From assembly GCA_002205965.3 (NCBI GenBank), contig NADL03000504.1:248001-312000 (forward strand): a DNA stretch of 64,000 bases. Direction: 5' to 3'. Below, in pieces: positions 11,691 through 23,831 of this stretch. Under the pieces are notes generated by a model. It made no database searches and was not told where the DNA came from. It saw nothing but the letters and a program-made list of their open reading frames with translations. The DNA comes from Kappaphycus alvarezii. Lineage: Eukaryota > Rhodophyta > Florideophyceae > Gigartinales > Solieriaceae. Made by a program: the position numbers and the translations under genes. How positions within the stretch are numbered: the first letter of the stretch is position 1; every line of letters begins with the position of its first letter.

Positions 11691-12245
11691 TTTGGGGGGG
11701 GGACTTTTAATGTGTTCAAAAACCTGAACCATACAGGTAGTAGTTACACTAGAAGACTAGAGGAACATCTCCAGGCGACGGCTGAATCATCTCCCACTCC
11801 AACAAGGACAAAGGGGGGACTAGAAGAAAATTCGTCCTGCAGTGTACACGATAGATACTCAATGAAGTAAAGTTTCTTCTGACCATCTAAATACGGGATC
11901 CAGACAGCTTGAAAAACTTCTAGTGTAAGCATGACAACTTACAGACAATGACAACCAAGACGAAAACTCCGGACGAACGAACTTGCCAACGGACTGACAG
12001 GGCTGCGCAGACTACGTTCCTTCGGAGACTGTAACAAAGACAGCAGGTTGAAAAGCGATAGGAAACAGCGAACTTTGAAAACCCTGTTCGAGTGGAAGGG
12101 CCGTCCTTACACGTCTTTCCCAGGTCGTCCCACGTGCGCTGGGGACGCGGAAGGACAATCCACTCGAAATAACCATCAGCAACAACGGTGCAGCGAGAGA
12201 TCTTGAGTCATGGTTGTTCCGTCGCCAGGACATGCGAGCGGACAT

Positions 12246-12310
12246 AGATCCGGCGCCCGCGCCAAGTTCAGCGCGGGCGCCGGATCTACGCTGAACTTGG
12301 CGCGGGCGCC
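12246..12310. repeat. GC-rich compound palindrome / hairpin
   Basis: A perfect 17-bp inverted repeat (12246-12262 AGATCCGGCGCCCGCGC, with 12271-12287) encloses an 8-base loop CAAGTTCA. A second, overlapping perfect inverted repeat pairs 12252-12273 with 12289-12310. The middle arm can therefore pair with either neighbour, giving two mutually exclusive hairpins. The surroundings are about 50% GC. Function is unknown. Confidence 0.85.
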
Positions 12311-13719
12311 GAGAAGCGCGAAAACAAAACTTGAGCAGGTCAGTAAGATAGGGAGGACGGTGGGGACCGGGGCCGAGAGAGCTATTATGTGGTCAATACG
12401 CAGTACAGGGTATTTATTGTACTTTGCTGTACACTTTGGGTTCTCTCCTCGAGCAAATTTAGTCCATGACACAAATTACCAAAATCATCCCAGCAACGTC
12501 CTTTTCAAACTAATTAAGTGTGCTTTTTGCGCTAACCAACATTTCAGGAGATGATGCTCTCTAAACGCAACTAGTTTTGAACCTGATTTTGTCCTTGACC
12601 GCGACACTGCCGACCACGCAGCATCTTGCGACTCCAAATGGAAAGTTTCAAAACCCTGTGGATAACCACGATTAAGGGCAGCAGGGTGTGGTGATTGTTG
12701 CGGAGCCTAGTCGAGGAAGACCACACTGAAGTGCAGTGCAGCAGGGCAAGAACCGTCACGTCAGTGATAGGTGTCTCCAACTCTTCACATATTCTTTAAA
12801 CGGACCATGTGTTCTAGTATCACTAGGGGATCTGCCACAATGGTATCCGAATCTCATCCAACCCATATGGCATCCGGTGTATCGAATTTCTGTAATTTGT
12901 GAATTGATGCTATTTGTTTTCAGAAATGATCCGTGGTAGGCAAATGGATGATTCTTTCATTAATTGAAAGGACCAGTAAAGGCGTCAATTTAGTGCATAC
13001 GCGTTAGTGTTACACTTCGTATAGTGCATTCGTCACCTGGGAGGGTGAAGTTTTAAGGTTTCTAAATTCTTTATTAATTTAACTTGATGTAATGTCGTTT
13101 AGCATTTCTTCCGTATCTGCTCCGTACCTTGAGCAGTTCTAAACTGCGAGAAAGTTCTCTGGCGCTTTCTATATGCAGTACGGTAACGCAAGTCTCAGAG
13201 GCAGTTGTTCTTCAGAGCTAGAACCGCAACCTTATAGAGCTCGATTTGGTCGATTGCAGCATGAAGAACTTTGACACGTGGGTGTCCCTCCAGCTACGCT
13301 GTCTGCAGAAATAAACTGGAAATTTTTTCACATACTGTACATTTCTACGCAACATCCTATTTAATTCTTCCACAATATGGCTGTCCTGTAGATATCACGT
13401 TGACATTTTGTGTTGAAAGACAAGGTGACATCAAAGTAAATACTGTTTTTTCGGATCGGTATTTTTTATTGTTTTTTTTCAAAATCTTCATACGAGTGGT
13501 TCAAGCGGAATTTTAAGCCGGCCGACGCCTCCACACTTCGTTCCACATCAACACCTAACGTGAACACCTAGCACATCCGTGCGATCATACCGTCGTTCAT
13601 ACAAGCGTGCCATTCAAGGTTCGACACATCCATCCCCTCTCACACCCCTCGGATCGTAGTGTGGGACGCAAGAAACGGTTTACTCGCATCAGGGCGTATT
13701 CGCCCGACGCGGTGTCGAA

Positions 13720-16700
13720 ATGGCTTTGGCTGAGCGTTGCGATCTCTCGTTTTTGAATGAAGATGATGATGACCTGGACGTGCCACTGGCCTCAAAAAGG
13801 CGAACCCTACAAGAGACCGAATTGCACCTGATGCCGCTGTGAGGTCTGTAGCTCTAGCACTGGGAGACCTCGACTTTGAAGAAGAGGAGGTAGATGATGA
13901 GGAAGACCTCACCAAGCAGGAGGAGGAATTACCGGAACATGCTTGCGCATATTGCGGTATTCATGATCCTGCCTGTGTTGTCAAGGATAAGGTTGATGGC
14001 AGATGGTACTGTAACGGAAGAGGAAAGCTGCCGGGGAGTCACATAATTACCCATTTAGTGAAATCGAGGCACAAAGAGGTTAGTCTGCACGTTGATTCTC
14101 CGTTAGGAGACACAATTCTGGAATGCTACAATTGCTGCACAACAAATGTGTTTCTTTTAGGGTTCGTTCCTGCACAGGGTGACTCCGTGGTTGTCCTATT
14201 GTGCAGGGAACCGTGCTTACATGCGAAGGGTTGGAGGACATGAACTGGGACTTGGATGCTTGGCAGCCATTAATTGAAGACGGGCAGTTTCTTCCATGGT
14301 TAGTTCGTGTACCCTCCGAAAAAGAAATGGCACGTTCACGTCAGATATCTGTTGCAGAGGCCAGCAAACTCGAGGAGCTCTGGAAATCAAATTCCGCCGC
14401 CACGCTTGAAGATATTTCAAAACCTAGTACTGTGGAGGACTTGCCGCGTGCGCTGTTGCGATATGAAGACGGCTACCACTTTCAGCGAGTGTTTGGCGCA
14501 TTAGTGAAAGCAGAATCGGAGAATGACAGGCGAATGAAGGAGGAACAGAGTCGCTCGAGTATTACCGTTCGCTGGGACATAAGCCTGAACAAGCGGCGCG
14601 TGGCGTACTTTGTGATTCCGCAGATGTCAGATGGCGACATCCGCATCATGAACGGAGATGAAATTAGGCTGGGACACTCTGGATTGAAATGGGACTGTGT
14701 AGGCATCGTCAAAGGATTCACTACAGATGAAGAGGTTGCGCTTGAACTGCGAAGCGGAAAGCAATCTTCTCGAGCACCGACAGACACCACTACAGGTTTC
14801 AAAGTCGAGATTGTGTGGAAGTCGACCTCTTTCGATCGAATGAACGCAGCATTGCGCCAATTTGCTGTGGACGACACATCAGTGTCTGGGTACCTATTTC
14901 ACCGGATTCTGGGTCATGAGGTGCATCCGCAGGTAGTTAAGACGTCCAGCATTCCGGACAATCTAAGCGCCCCGAACTTGCCGCGATTGAACGATTCTCA
15001 GAAGGTTGCCGTCCGCTCAGTACTAGAATCTCCTTTGTCGCTCATTCAAGGCCCTCCAGGCACTGGAAAGACTGTTACTTCGGCTACTATTGTGTACCAC
15101 CTCGCAAGGCAGGTCAAAGGAAAAATTCTGGTATGCGCTCCGAGCAATATCGCAGTCGATCAGCTCAGTGAGAAAATTGCGATGACGGGTCTGAAAGTAG
15201 TCCGTGTCGTGGCCAAGTCCCGTGAGGCCTTGTCATCCGCGGTGGAGCACCTCTCCTTACATTACCAGGTACGCCATGTCGATGATCGAGAAGAGTCTGA
15301 ACTCAACAAACTCATGAAACTCCGAGATGAGGCAGGAGAGCTGAGTGATCGGGACGACCGACGTTTGCGCTCACTGCGAAAGGCAACTGAACGCGAACTA
15401 TTAGATGCTGCTGACGTTATATGCACCACCTGCGTTACAGCTGGGGATCCTCGCCTTTCGTCTCTTCGATTCCGATCTGTACTTATTGACGAGGCCACCC
15501 AGGCGTGTGAACCAGAGGCATTGATTCCAATTGTACATGGGTGCAAGCAGCTCGTGTTCGTCGGAGACCATTGCCAGCTTGGCCCAGTTATTACTGAGAA
15601 GCGAGCAGCAGCAGCCGGGCTAGGACAGTCTATGTTTGAGCGGCTAGTTGCTCTTGGCATTCGGCCGATTCGTCTTCAAGTGCAGTATCGTATGCACCCT
15701 GCGCTCTCACACTTCCATCGATTACTTTCTACGAGGGCACCCTTCAAAATGGTGTTTCCGCAGAGGACAGGAAGTCTTCCATTGCAGAATTTCCATGGGT
15801 AGATACAAATCGACCCATGATCTTCTGGTCTCAGACTGGTCCTGAGGAGGTGTCTGCGTCTGGTACTAGCTATTTGAACAGGGTTGAGGCCTCAGCAGTT
15901 GAAAAGGCGGTCACTCATTTCTTGAAAGCTGGTGTTCCTGCTGAGGAAATCGGAGTCATCACACCGTACGAAGGCCAAAGAGCATATGTCGTTTCTCATT
16001 TTGCTCGCATGGGACCGCTCCGTCAAGATCTCTACAGGGATGTCGAGGTTGCCTCAGTTGATGCGTTCCAGGAAGGGAGAAAACCTACATCATAATGTCT
16101 TGCGTGCGCTCAAATGAACACCAAGGGATTGGCTTTCTCTCGGATCCCAGACGTCTTAACGTTGCATTGACCCGTTCACGCTTCGGGAATGTTATCGTAG
16201 GGAATCCCAAAGTATTGTCTCGCCAATCATTATGGGCAAGTCTTCTACAACATTATCGTGATGAAAACTGCCTCGTCGAGGGCCCGCTATCAAATTTGAA
16301 AATATGTGTAATATCAATCCCTCGTCCACGTCGCAGGCAGAACGGGGAATTCGCAAGACACACACCTCTACCGCCAGGTCCGAACTCCATGACTGCAACG
16401 GGTCTGGATCCAGTGTTCCATCCTCCTGCGTTTGACAGAAATGGTTCTGGGGATAGGTTGGCTGAAATATCAGGTAACGGGGGACCGGGACTAATCGGCG
16501 ACGGCCGTCTTGGGGGATCGGTTGTTAACACTCTAATGAATAGCTCTCGTGTGCCGCTGCCCCAGATGTCTTTCAGCATGATGGGCTCTCCATTTGCACC
16601 GCCGACATTCTCGCTGACCCAGAGCAGCCCTTTTTCTGCGGGTCCGCTTCCCGCAACACCAAGTGCGGTCACATCTGGCACGGATCGCCGTGGAGCTCCG

Positions 16701-16739
16701 TCAAATGACTACTCCTATCAAGCCCCTGGCTGGAAGTAG
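13720..16739 (+). CDS. UPF1: UPF1 RNA helicase (nonsense-mediated decay), four apparent frameshifts
   Basis: ATP-dependent 5'-3' RNA helicase at the centre of nonsense-mediated mRNA decay, acting in the cytoplasm with UPF2/UPF3. The ATG at 13720 opens an acidic N-terminus. A CH zinc domain follows ([31 protein letters not shown]; 13940-14160). Then come the 1B region and an SF1 core: GPPGTGKT (15050-15073), [16 protein letters not shown] (15488-15502), [25 protein letters not shown], and [10 protein letters not shown] near 16150. A Pro/Gly-rich tail of about 150 residues ends at 16739; total length is about 1006, close to the usual 970-1120. The frame must shift by minus one base near 13795, 14230, 15713 and 16068, in runs of A, G, C and G respectively. 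All helicase motifs are otherwise intact, so I read these as assembly errors. No intron seen. Convergent with the gene at 17564. Confidence 0.93.
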
Positions 16740-17563
16740 TCAGGCCTGTCCAAATAGACCCTGACAAAGAATCAAGAATTATCTTTGTCCTAAACCTTGT
16801 CATCTGCGGCTGAGTATCAAACCCTCGCGAGTTCACTGCCGACCGTAACGTATTTCGAAGGAGTCTGGAGGTCAACATTGGAAAGGTTGCAGCGAAGGCA
16901 TTCTTCTGTGCGCGTTAACAACCTCTCTTGAAGTCTGGATAAGAGAAGACTATATCACTGATAGTGAGCTCGAAATTGTTCACTGAAAAAAGGTCAGGAG
17001 CGAAGTCAAAAACTTGCGTTTCAGGGTTTTTGTGCTCAGAGTTTTAAGCAGTGACAAGATGTTTTTCTGCATATCGATGACGACAGCGTCCGAAAAGTGC
17101 TGTGCAATTCTGCGAAGTGTTGCCGCCTTTTTCTATCGTTTGGAATGGGAGTAAGCAGGCCACAAGGCCCTGTCCACAAAGGTCAATACCGACAAATACC
17201 CGAGGCGTAGTTGGTTATCACACCGTAAGTGATACAGGAATATTGACGCTTCCACGAGAGAGCCATGTCACGCGGGAAGCCATACACTCCATCGGATTCC
17301 TCTCCTCTCGGAGGGATTCGATCGTGTGTTTTAACATCTGAGACTTGTCACGGTCAATAGATTGTGTCAGATCTCTGCAAGTGTCGGTCGCTTTTGGAAA
17401 AAGTGACGAAGAGGCGGATAGTAGCAGTGGAAGTAGCTGTTCCAAAGGTAAAGCGCTTTACGGACTGGAATAATTGCTATGGGAAGTGGTGAACCATCTC
17501 GGGTGCCAGCCGATATTTTTCAAAGTAGGGTGAAACGAGTACCCTGGTGGCAATTGATTAGGA
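16740..17563. other. intergenic region between convergent genes
   Basis: This separates the 3' ends of UPF1 (+) and the sepiapterin-reductase-like gene (-). It presumably contains both 3' UTRs and terminators. I see no further gene; the small open frames (under 80 codons) have no recognisable features. Confidence 0.5.
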
Positions 17564-18358
17564 TTACGAGTCGGAAAAGTCTATGTGCTGCCCGCTCTCA
17601 TACCGATCTTGAAGTAAAAGGAAAATAAGTTTCTGAGCGGATTCATCTGGATCAACTGCAGATTTAGTAGCTAGCATCTGATGGAGGCTCTCCTGTAAGC
17701 TTGGATCCGTCCCTTTCAAGCTCTGCCTGTCGGAGATCATGTCTGTCCCCATGGCACCTGGCGCATAGCAAATTACTCGAATGTCACCACGTTCCTTTGC
17801 AATGACTCGATGAATCATCTCAACGGCTGCCTTACTGGAGCAGTATGGGGCCCAACTCCGAAACGGGTGTAAAGATGTTACGCTTGTTGTGAGGGCTATT
17901 CTCTTAATGCAAGAGTTCGGAACTGCCCTCACGAAGGCATTTGCGACTGATGCGGCCGCGACAGTATTGACTTCTAAGTTTTCTCTGACAGCTGATGCAA
18001 AATCTTCACTCCCAATCTGTGTTGCCCGCAGAATTCCAGCGTTGTTAAACAGAAAGGCGACATGTGCATTACTTGTAGCTTCCTGCAATGCAGCTTCGGT
18101 CTTTGCACCAGCTTCTTTCTCTTGCAAGTCGAACAGGAGGGGAGTTACTTTGAATTGCGTTGTGGAATCTTGCGACGTAAGAGACGAGGAGAGATCGGAG
18201 ATTTTGCCTTTTGAGGTAGGGCGAGCATGGAGAAGTAGGGTCACTTCTGCCGCGTTGAGACGCGCCAAAGTGCTCGCAAGCATCCTTGCTAAACTGTTAC
18301 CAAACCCGCGAGATGCGCCAGTGATCAAGGCGACGACTTTTTTTTGAGATACATCCAT
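17564..18358 (-). CDS. SPR: sepiapterin reductase-like short-chain dehydrogenase
   Basis: Predicted NADPH-dependent reductase of the SDR superfamily. The closest family I recognise is sepiapterin reductase, which performs the last step of tetrahydrobiopterin synthesis. The frame has 264 codons, the usual SPR length (about 260), and starts at an ATG (18356-18358). Visible motifs: the cofactor loop TGASRGFG (residues 13-20), NNAG (105-108), the catalytic Ser within TTSVTSLHPF (157-166), YxxxK in YCSSK (172-176), and the PG turn after YAP (198-201). The SPR-typical C-terminus SGQHIDFSDS replaces the usual SDR tail. The LHPFRSWAPYCSSKAA block is the strongest family signal. An alternative is a benzil reductase or another SPR-like carbonyl reductase. 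Convergent with UPF1. Confidence 0.8.
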   Translation of the reverse strand: MDVSQKKVVALITGASRGFGNSLARMLASTLARLNAAEVTLLLHARPTSKGKISDLSSSLTSQDSTTQFKVTPLLFDLQEKEAGAKTEAALQEATSNAHVAFLFNNAGILRATQIGSEDFASAVRENLEVNTVAAASVANAFVRAVPNSCIKRIALTTSVTSLHPFRSWAPYCSSKAAVEMIHRVIAKERGDIRVICYAPGAMGTDMISDRQSLKGTDPSLQESLHQMLATKSAVDPDESAQKLIFLLLQDRYESGQHIDFSDS

Positions 18359-18656
18359 AGTTCTCGATCCCTTTGCGAACTATCGAAAGGTACACAGAGT
18401 TTCGTGTAGAATCAAAGACGCTTTTGATTTGGTCCCGTCCACATTCACTTCAAGAGCAATCTGTGGAACAAAAAAAGAAGATCGCGTGCCTTACAGGCTG
18501 TCAAACGAAGGCCGATGGAACTGCAATCCATCGGCGGCACACGTGTGGCACCGTATGGCTTTGAATACGGGCTACTTGGCCGAGGTAAATAATTACTGTA
18601 CATATGTACACAAATCAAGAAATTGAGTGTTTTTTTATAATGTTGCTTAGTCGGTC
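18359..18656. other. upstream region of the SPR-like gene
   Basis: This is about 300 bases of presumed promoter and 5' UTR for the minus-strand gene. I see no motif I can assign. It contains a short palindromic stretch GTACATATGTAC (18598-18609). Confidence 0.4.
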
Positions 18657-19015
18657 GAACACTTAATCCGGGAGCAAGTCTTTGCAGCCGACCTCCGTAT
18701 GAGCCGAGCCGACGCGCACTGAATGTAGTCATCGAAGACCCTCTGTTCCCGATCACCCTTCAGGGTCTTGATGTGACTATTGTCAGTCCTCACCCCGCGC
18801 CATATCGCAACCAGACCGATAGAGGTCTCTTAGCACTGACACGAGCCGAACGGCGGAAAAGGGAGTACTATGAGCTACCTTGTCCTGCCGAAGGTATGGA
18901 CCTTGTACCTATCGCCATTGGCATTTACGGGCAAACAGGGTCTACCGGACTCCAGGCGCTTCATGACGCTAGTAACTTCACTGCCGACCATCTAGGGTAG
19001 CATCCTCTGTCTGAA
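18657..19015 (+). mobile_element. non-LTR element 3' fragment (E2 subfamily)
   Basis: The translation contains FAADLRMSRADA, then after a frameshift LDVTIVSPHPAPYRNQTD, ERRKREYYELP, LVPIAIGIYG and GLQALHD. These match the last REL-endo Asp block and C-terminal tail of E2 (56566-57525) and E2' (8880-9845). It is a strongly 5'-truncated, non-functional copy lying between the SPR-like gene promoter and the hAT element. Confidence 0.75.
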
Positions 19016-19937
19016 TTCCGGAAGCTTCAGACATGTGTCCTGGCATTTGTTCTCCGGTACCCCGCGGTCATGCTGAATTACTGAAAACAGCGTACTGACC
19101 CCACCTCCGGACCTCCACACGGGGTCCTTGCCTGATACCCCACTAGAACCTCTGATATAAAATGTCTCTTTTTCTCGAGGTTTTCGGGCAACACGAGGTA
19201 GACCTGTTCACGGTCCGGGGACCGTCAGTCCGGACCACGGTCCGATACGATTTGGTGTGGTCTTTCGTCAAATCATGCGCAGTTGGTTCGGTGTAAAGCA
19301 TAAAGGCATAAGATAAGTTCGCTCCCATGCTCTTAGTAGACTAACCGGTTCGGTCCATCGGTACTCAGATCAATAACGGTCCGGTCCTTAGTCCTTAAAA
19401 AATCCGATCCGGACCTCAGTAGCCTGTAACTTTCCCATGAGGCAACGTACCTGCACTCCGGTGAACCCATCAACCTCGACTTCCGGGAAAACGGTACAAT
19501 CCGGGGCAGAGATGGGGTAGCGCGACAGGAACATGCACTTCATTGGTGCAAGAGAATTCATCTAGCTCCTCAGTCCTCAACTTATCCCTGGTAAACTTAG
19601 GTCATTTTATTCGTACAATCACAATAACGGTCTATATAATTAATTCCCACTTCCTCCTACATACTGCGCCGTATGTAGCTATTCATTCAGCTTCCCCCTT
19701 TCCCCACTAGTCAACCTAATCTCCATTGAGAACCACCTCTTACCCATTTCTCCTTTTTTATCACTCCAAGCCACATTTTGAGAACCCGATCTCCAACATG
19801 GCAAGCCAATCAAGCACAACTCTCCCTCAACCCTCTCACAGTACTTCCGACTCACAGGTTGCTGCGGCACGGAAGAAACGCAAACCTACAACTGATGTTT
19901 GAGAGTACTACATGGAACGATCTAAGGCGGAGTTGTC

Positions 19938-21645
19938 GTGATAAAATGTGCGCTATGTTCTATGAAACCATTCAGTATCAATAGCTCTACAAGCACGCTG
20001 ATGAGGCACGCAAAAAAGCATGGGTATCCTTTTTCCACTAATCAAACCAAACTGGACTACTTGGGAGGTATCATCAAAAAAAATTTCACGCCTCAAAAAG
20101 AAAAGAACTTTCGATTCACGAAGAAACTCTTTAAGTGGATAATCTCAAGCACGCAACCGTTTTCGGTTGTGGAAACGAAGACGTTCAAAGAAATGATATC
20201 TTATCCGATACCGATATACACGTGCTCTCCCGAACCACTATTCAACGTCACGTTATTCAGGAGAAAGAAGAAATGATGGTGCATGTTCAAAACGCCTTGA
20301 AAAATTCAAAAATCAAAAGTTGCTCTAACTGCAGACGCTTGGAGTTCCGTTGTTATGAAGGGGTACTTATGTGTTACTGGTCATTTTATTGACTCTAGCT
20401 GGACTTTAAAAATCCTTGTCTCGAGGTTTGTTAGATTTAACACGCCCCACACCGCCGAAGCTTTTGCTATCTGTCTAGAAGAAATTATCGACAAGTGGGG
20501 GCTACGCACAAAAATATGAGCCGCTACAACTGATAACGCTAGTGATTTGGTTTCTGGAATGTCCATATTGGAGAGATGCCTTCGAATCACACAGGAGCAA
20601 AGAATCAATGATGTGCAACACGTACGTTGCCTAGCCCATGTTGTTAACCTTGCGGTTAAGGACTACCTTAAGGAAATTTACTCCGAAATCGCTGCCATAA
20701 GAAGTGCAATTTCGTCAATAAGAGCTTCAGCCAAACGACGGGACATTTTTGAAAGAGATTGTATTGAGCTTGGACAATAAAAAATTCCCCTTCCCTCCCT
20801 GGACTGCGAGACTAGATGTTGTCCCACATTTACACTGATAAGAGCTGCGCACAAGGCACCCAATGTTCTGAATGCAGTTATGTACCGTGTTCCTGATTAA
20901 AATACATCAGTTGTATTTGAATGCGATTGGGATCGCGCGTACATCACATGAGAATTCCTATCAACCGCAGCCACAGTCACAGAGGCATCTTCTGGGCAGA
21001 GCTACGTTAAGTTGAGTTTAAGTGTGATGGATTTTCTTTTGTTAGTTCAGAGGTGTGAGTCATTTACAGGAAGAACCGGTAACATGTTGCAACCCATTGC
21101 AAGCATCATGCTCGCAAAGCCAGAGAAGTACAGGCCCAGTGTTTTCTCAAGGGTCGCGAATCTGGGGAAAATCCTAGACCCGCGATTTGAAAATGATGCC
21201 TTAGAGGACGACCATGTGCTTGGGCAGCATGTTGTGCAGCAGAGCAGCACAAATAGTGAGGGGAATCTTGCCTCTGGCTCTGAAGTAGGGCAGCCCGCTG
21301 AAAGTCCGGTTTCTAGTACCCGTCAATTCAAGTACCTAATGAGTCTAGTTCTGGAACAAGAGCGAGAGCCAATTGGAGGTCCTTCGATGAGAATGCACGA
21401 TTTTTGTCCGCAACCGCAACTGGAGACCGTCACATCGATGTTCTGCAGTAATGGCAAGCTAATGAGAAAATGTTTCCAAACATTGCTCAACTTTCAATGG
21501 ACATATTGGCAATACAAGAAACGTCAGTGCCTAGTGAATCTATATTTTCAGAAGCTGGAAGTATCGCTTCTGCAAGGAGGGGTAGCTTATTGGACGAATC
21601 CATCCCTACATCCATTTTACTTCGATCGTGGTATCGCTTTTTGAA
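19938..21645 (+). pseudogene. hAT transposase, decayed
   Basis: The N-terminal BED-type zinc finger is visible (IKCALC, then TLMRHAKKHG, from about 19940), followed by the hAT LFKWIISSTQPFSVVE block (20130-20175). Near 20615-20660 comes VRCLAHVVNLAVKD, the conserved hAT motif. At 21120-21190 there is MLAKPEKY followed by LGKILDPRF. The C-terminal dimerisation domain reads LAIQETSVPSESIFSEAGS in another frame (about 21500-21560) and ends at a TGA near 21645. Stops and frameshifts separate these pieces, so the gene is inactive. Domain order is normal for an Ac-like hAT transposase. Confidence 0.85.
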
Positions 21646-23580
21646 GTGATGTGAGGAACTCATAGGGCTCTTGTAGTTGATTTGATATGTTTCATTAAAG
21701 TATTTTCCCCCCTTGAATATTAACAACTCCCACATTGATCATCTCATGTAGACCCGGATCAATATCTACCCCACCCTATCACCCGCGGAGTGCAGAGGGG
21801 GATTAAACCAAGATTAATGCCCTACACAGATATCCTCTAACAATCAGAATAGTGCAATTGCCCATGAGGAAGGATCCAAAGTCGGGTCTGCCTTACGAAG
21901 AGGATTAAAAATGTGTGGCCCACTAGAGTCTAGTAGAGGAAATCAATTGACTAGAATTTATCATAACGTACATCGATTCAGGCATTGCAGAACTTCTATG
22001 TGGTATGCAAACCCCAAGTATGTACTGCCTTAGTCAAGGATCTACGTTTTGCGTTTTGGGAGATAAATTGTGCTGTGTTTGTCGGACTTACAGCCTTTGT
22101 GGCAGGATAAAGAGTATTTGGAAAAGTACTGCGGTAAATTGGCGGGCGTTGCGGAGAAAAGTGAAGGTTTATCGGTCACAATGTCGAAAAAGTTTTATGA
22201 TGATACGCAGTTTTTCTCAAAGCCGCCGTTGCTTGCAAAGTTTCATAATAGTCAAACGGTCATGACAGAACTCTTTTCTGAGTTTAGAGAATATCCAGAT
22301 CTTTATTCTATCATTATGCGCGAAATAGAACCCGATACTAGCAAAAGAAAGCGCTGATAGAATAGCAAAACTGCAGAAAGAAAATGATCAATGCTCCGCC
22401 GAGAGAGATCCCGTTGTGGGGTTGGTTAGTGCTTACTGGTTACTTGAATGGGCTAAGTAACTTACAAACGAATCCAACGTCTCAGATGAAGTACTCTTGC
22501 CCGAAAACCCAAAAGAGAAGTCGATACAGACATAAATCGTATACGCCACCCCATTTACAGGGATTCGATTTGGAACTTACAGACCTAGGTGCCCCGCTGC
22601 ATGTCATAAAGATATAACACTTGGGATGGAGAGAAGGATATTGAACTCTAGGACGGGGAAGTAAAAAAGTTGGCGAAACAGTGAATCAGACGTTTGCCGA
22701 ATTCAAAACTGAATACGAGGCAGCAGTAAATAAAAGCGAATAGGGAATGAAGGCGCTAATGAAGGAGGAAAACAACATATAATGGCTGCGAATAAAACTG
22801 TTAAATTAAAAAATGAAAAGTATAGTGAAGAATATACATTGGGAAAAAGAAAAAGGCTTAGTCACTACAGAAATAAATGAATCTTTGGGCCAAGTTGGTA
22901 GTTTGCAGGACGGTGGGGGTGTTTGGCATGAATTGTAGCACGGCAGAGAATGGAGACAATCGAGACGGCAAAATATGGAGCTAGAATGATTTAAAAGGGT
23001 AGATAGAGGCGAACCGGTCGTGGGAACGATAGCTGAACGGGACATTGCAGATTTACTTATCATGGTCTGTTTATGTGCACTTGTGGTTAGTTATTCAGCT
23101 TGGAGAGCTCCGTGTTAAAATGGTATGGTGAAGGAACAAGCTAGGGGAATACGAAAGAGAACGAAAGGCAGTATTTTGGTTGAGAACATACAAGGGAAAC
23201 GTTTCGGGAGGTGAAAAAGAAATGGAAGAGTAGGATAAAGGAGCGGTGGGGGGAACGTCCGTAATGAAAAAAGAGTACCAACTAGAGTGGTGTTGCTGGA
23301 ACCCGCTGTGCAGAGAAAACGAACGGCGGGGGCTTGGTGAGGGAGATTAGAAGAAGGAGTCTAGAGACAGAAATGACGGGGATCTGTAGAGAGTGCGAGA
23401 AGTGGGAAGCGGAAAGCCAGATGGGGGTAGATGTTCAAGACTTCTTGACAATGTGCCCCAGCAAGTGGGGAACAGGAAGAGCGTGAAGTTTACGATCACT
23501 ATACGGTTGTGTGCAAAGTTTGCAAAGTTTCCATACCCCCGTACAGTATTAAAGATGTCATGAAATGTTACACGTACTGT
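21646..23580. other. non-transposase interior of the hAT element
   Basis: About 1.9 kb lies between the transposase stop and the right subterminal repeats. Open frames of up to 95 codons (for example 22070-22357, +) are polar and lysine-rich but match no family I can name. The region could be cargo, a second decayed insertion, or simply untranslated interior. Confidence 0.35.
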
Positions 23581-23831
23581 GTAATTCAGTTCGGTCCTGC
23601 AATAAGGGGACCATGGTTCGGCCCACTTTACACTTCGAGCCCTAACGGCGGTTTTTCGTAGGAAACGAGTTGTTCAACTTGGTCCTTGCAATGTGTCGCT
23701 AAACTCAGTCCGGCCCGGTGCTGTATGAAAAACAGGAGATTTAGTCTCTAATTTCTAAAATTTATGCAGTTCAGCCCAATAGGGGCATTTTTTAATCATA
23801 AAGGACCGTTACCGAACCGTGGACAGGTCTA

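Larger units (their letters stand above)
11587..13719. other. intergenic region between TLDc-like gene and UPF1
   Basis: I find no supported gene. The region holds a TACAGTAC-type palindromic cluster (11656-11690) followed by a G8 run (11694-11701), and a GC-rich compound palindrome (12246-12310). Open frames of up to about 114 codons around 12.2-12.5 kb overlap the palindrome and look fortuitous. The last part (about 13500-13719) is presumably the UPF1 promoter and 5' UTR. Confidence 0.5.
19199..23831 (+). mobile_element. hAT DNA transposon with TIRs and 8-bp target duplication
   Basis: The ends are inverted: 19199 onward reads TAGACCTGTTCACGGTCCGG, and the reverse complement from 23831 reads TAGACCTGTCCACGGTTCGG (two differences in 20). 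The flanking 8-mers are ACACGAGG (19191-19198) and ACGCGAGG (23832-23839), a 7/8 match, as expected for the 8-bp duplication of hAT elements. Subterminal regions carry many copies of a GGTCCG-like word (19210-19245, 19340-19420, 23590-23660, 23700-23720), likely transposase binding sites. The transposase relic occupies 19938-21645. The 1.9 kb after it (21646-23580) has no recognisable gene. Confidence 0.88.

Noticed and set aside
11643-11870. Small open frame over the TACAGTAC cluster and G8 run
   Set aside because: Its sequence is repeat-driven (YNTVQYR) and has no homologous features.
13839-16095. Programmed minus-one ribosomal frameshifting in UPF1
   Set aside because: Four sites in one gene without a common slippery heptamer, and UPF1 in other eukaryotes has no frameshift. 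Sequence error is simpler.
13720-16739. UPF1 as a pseudogene
   Set aside because: All helicase motifs are intact and each break can be explained by one missing base, mostly in a homopolymer. Decay would also have produced stops and motif losses.
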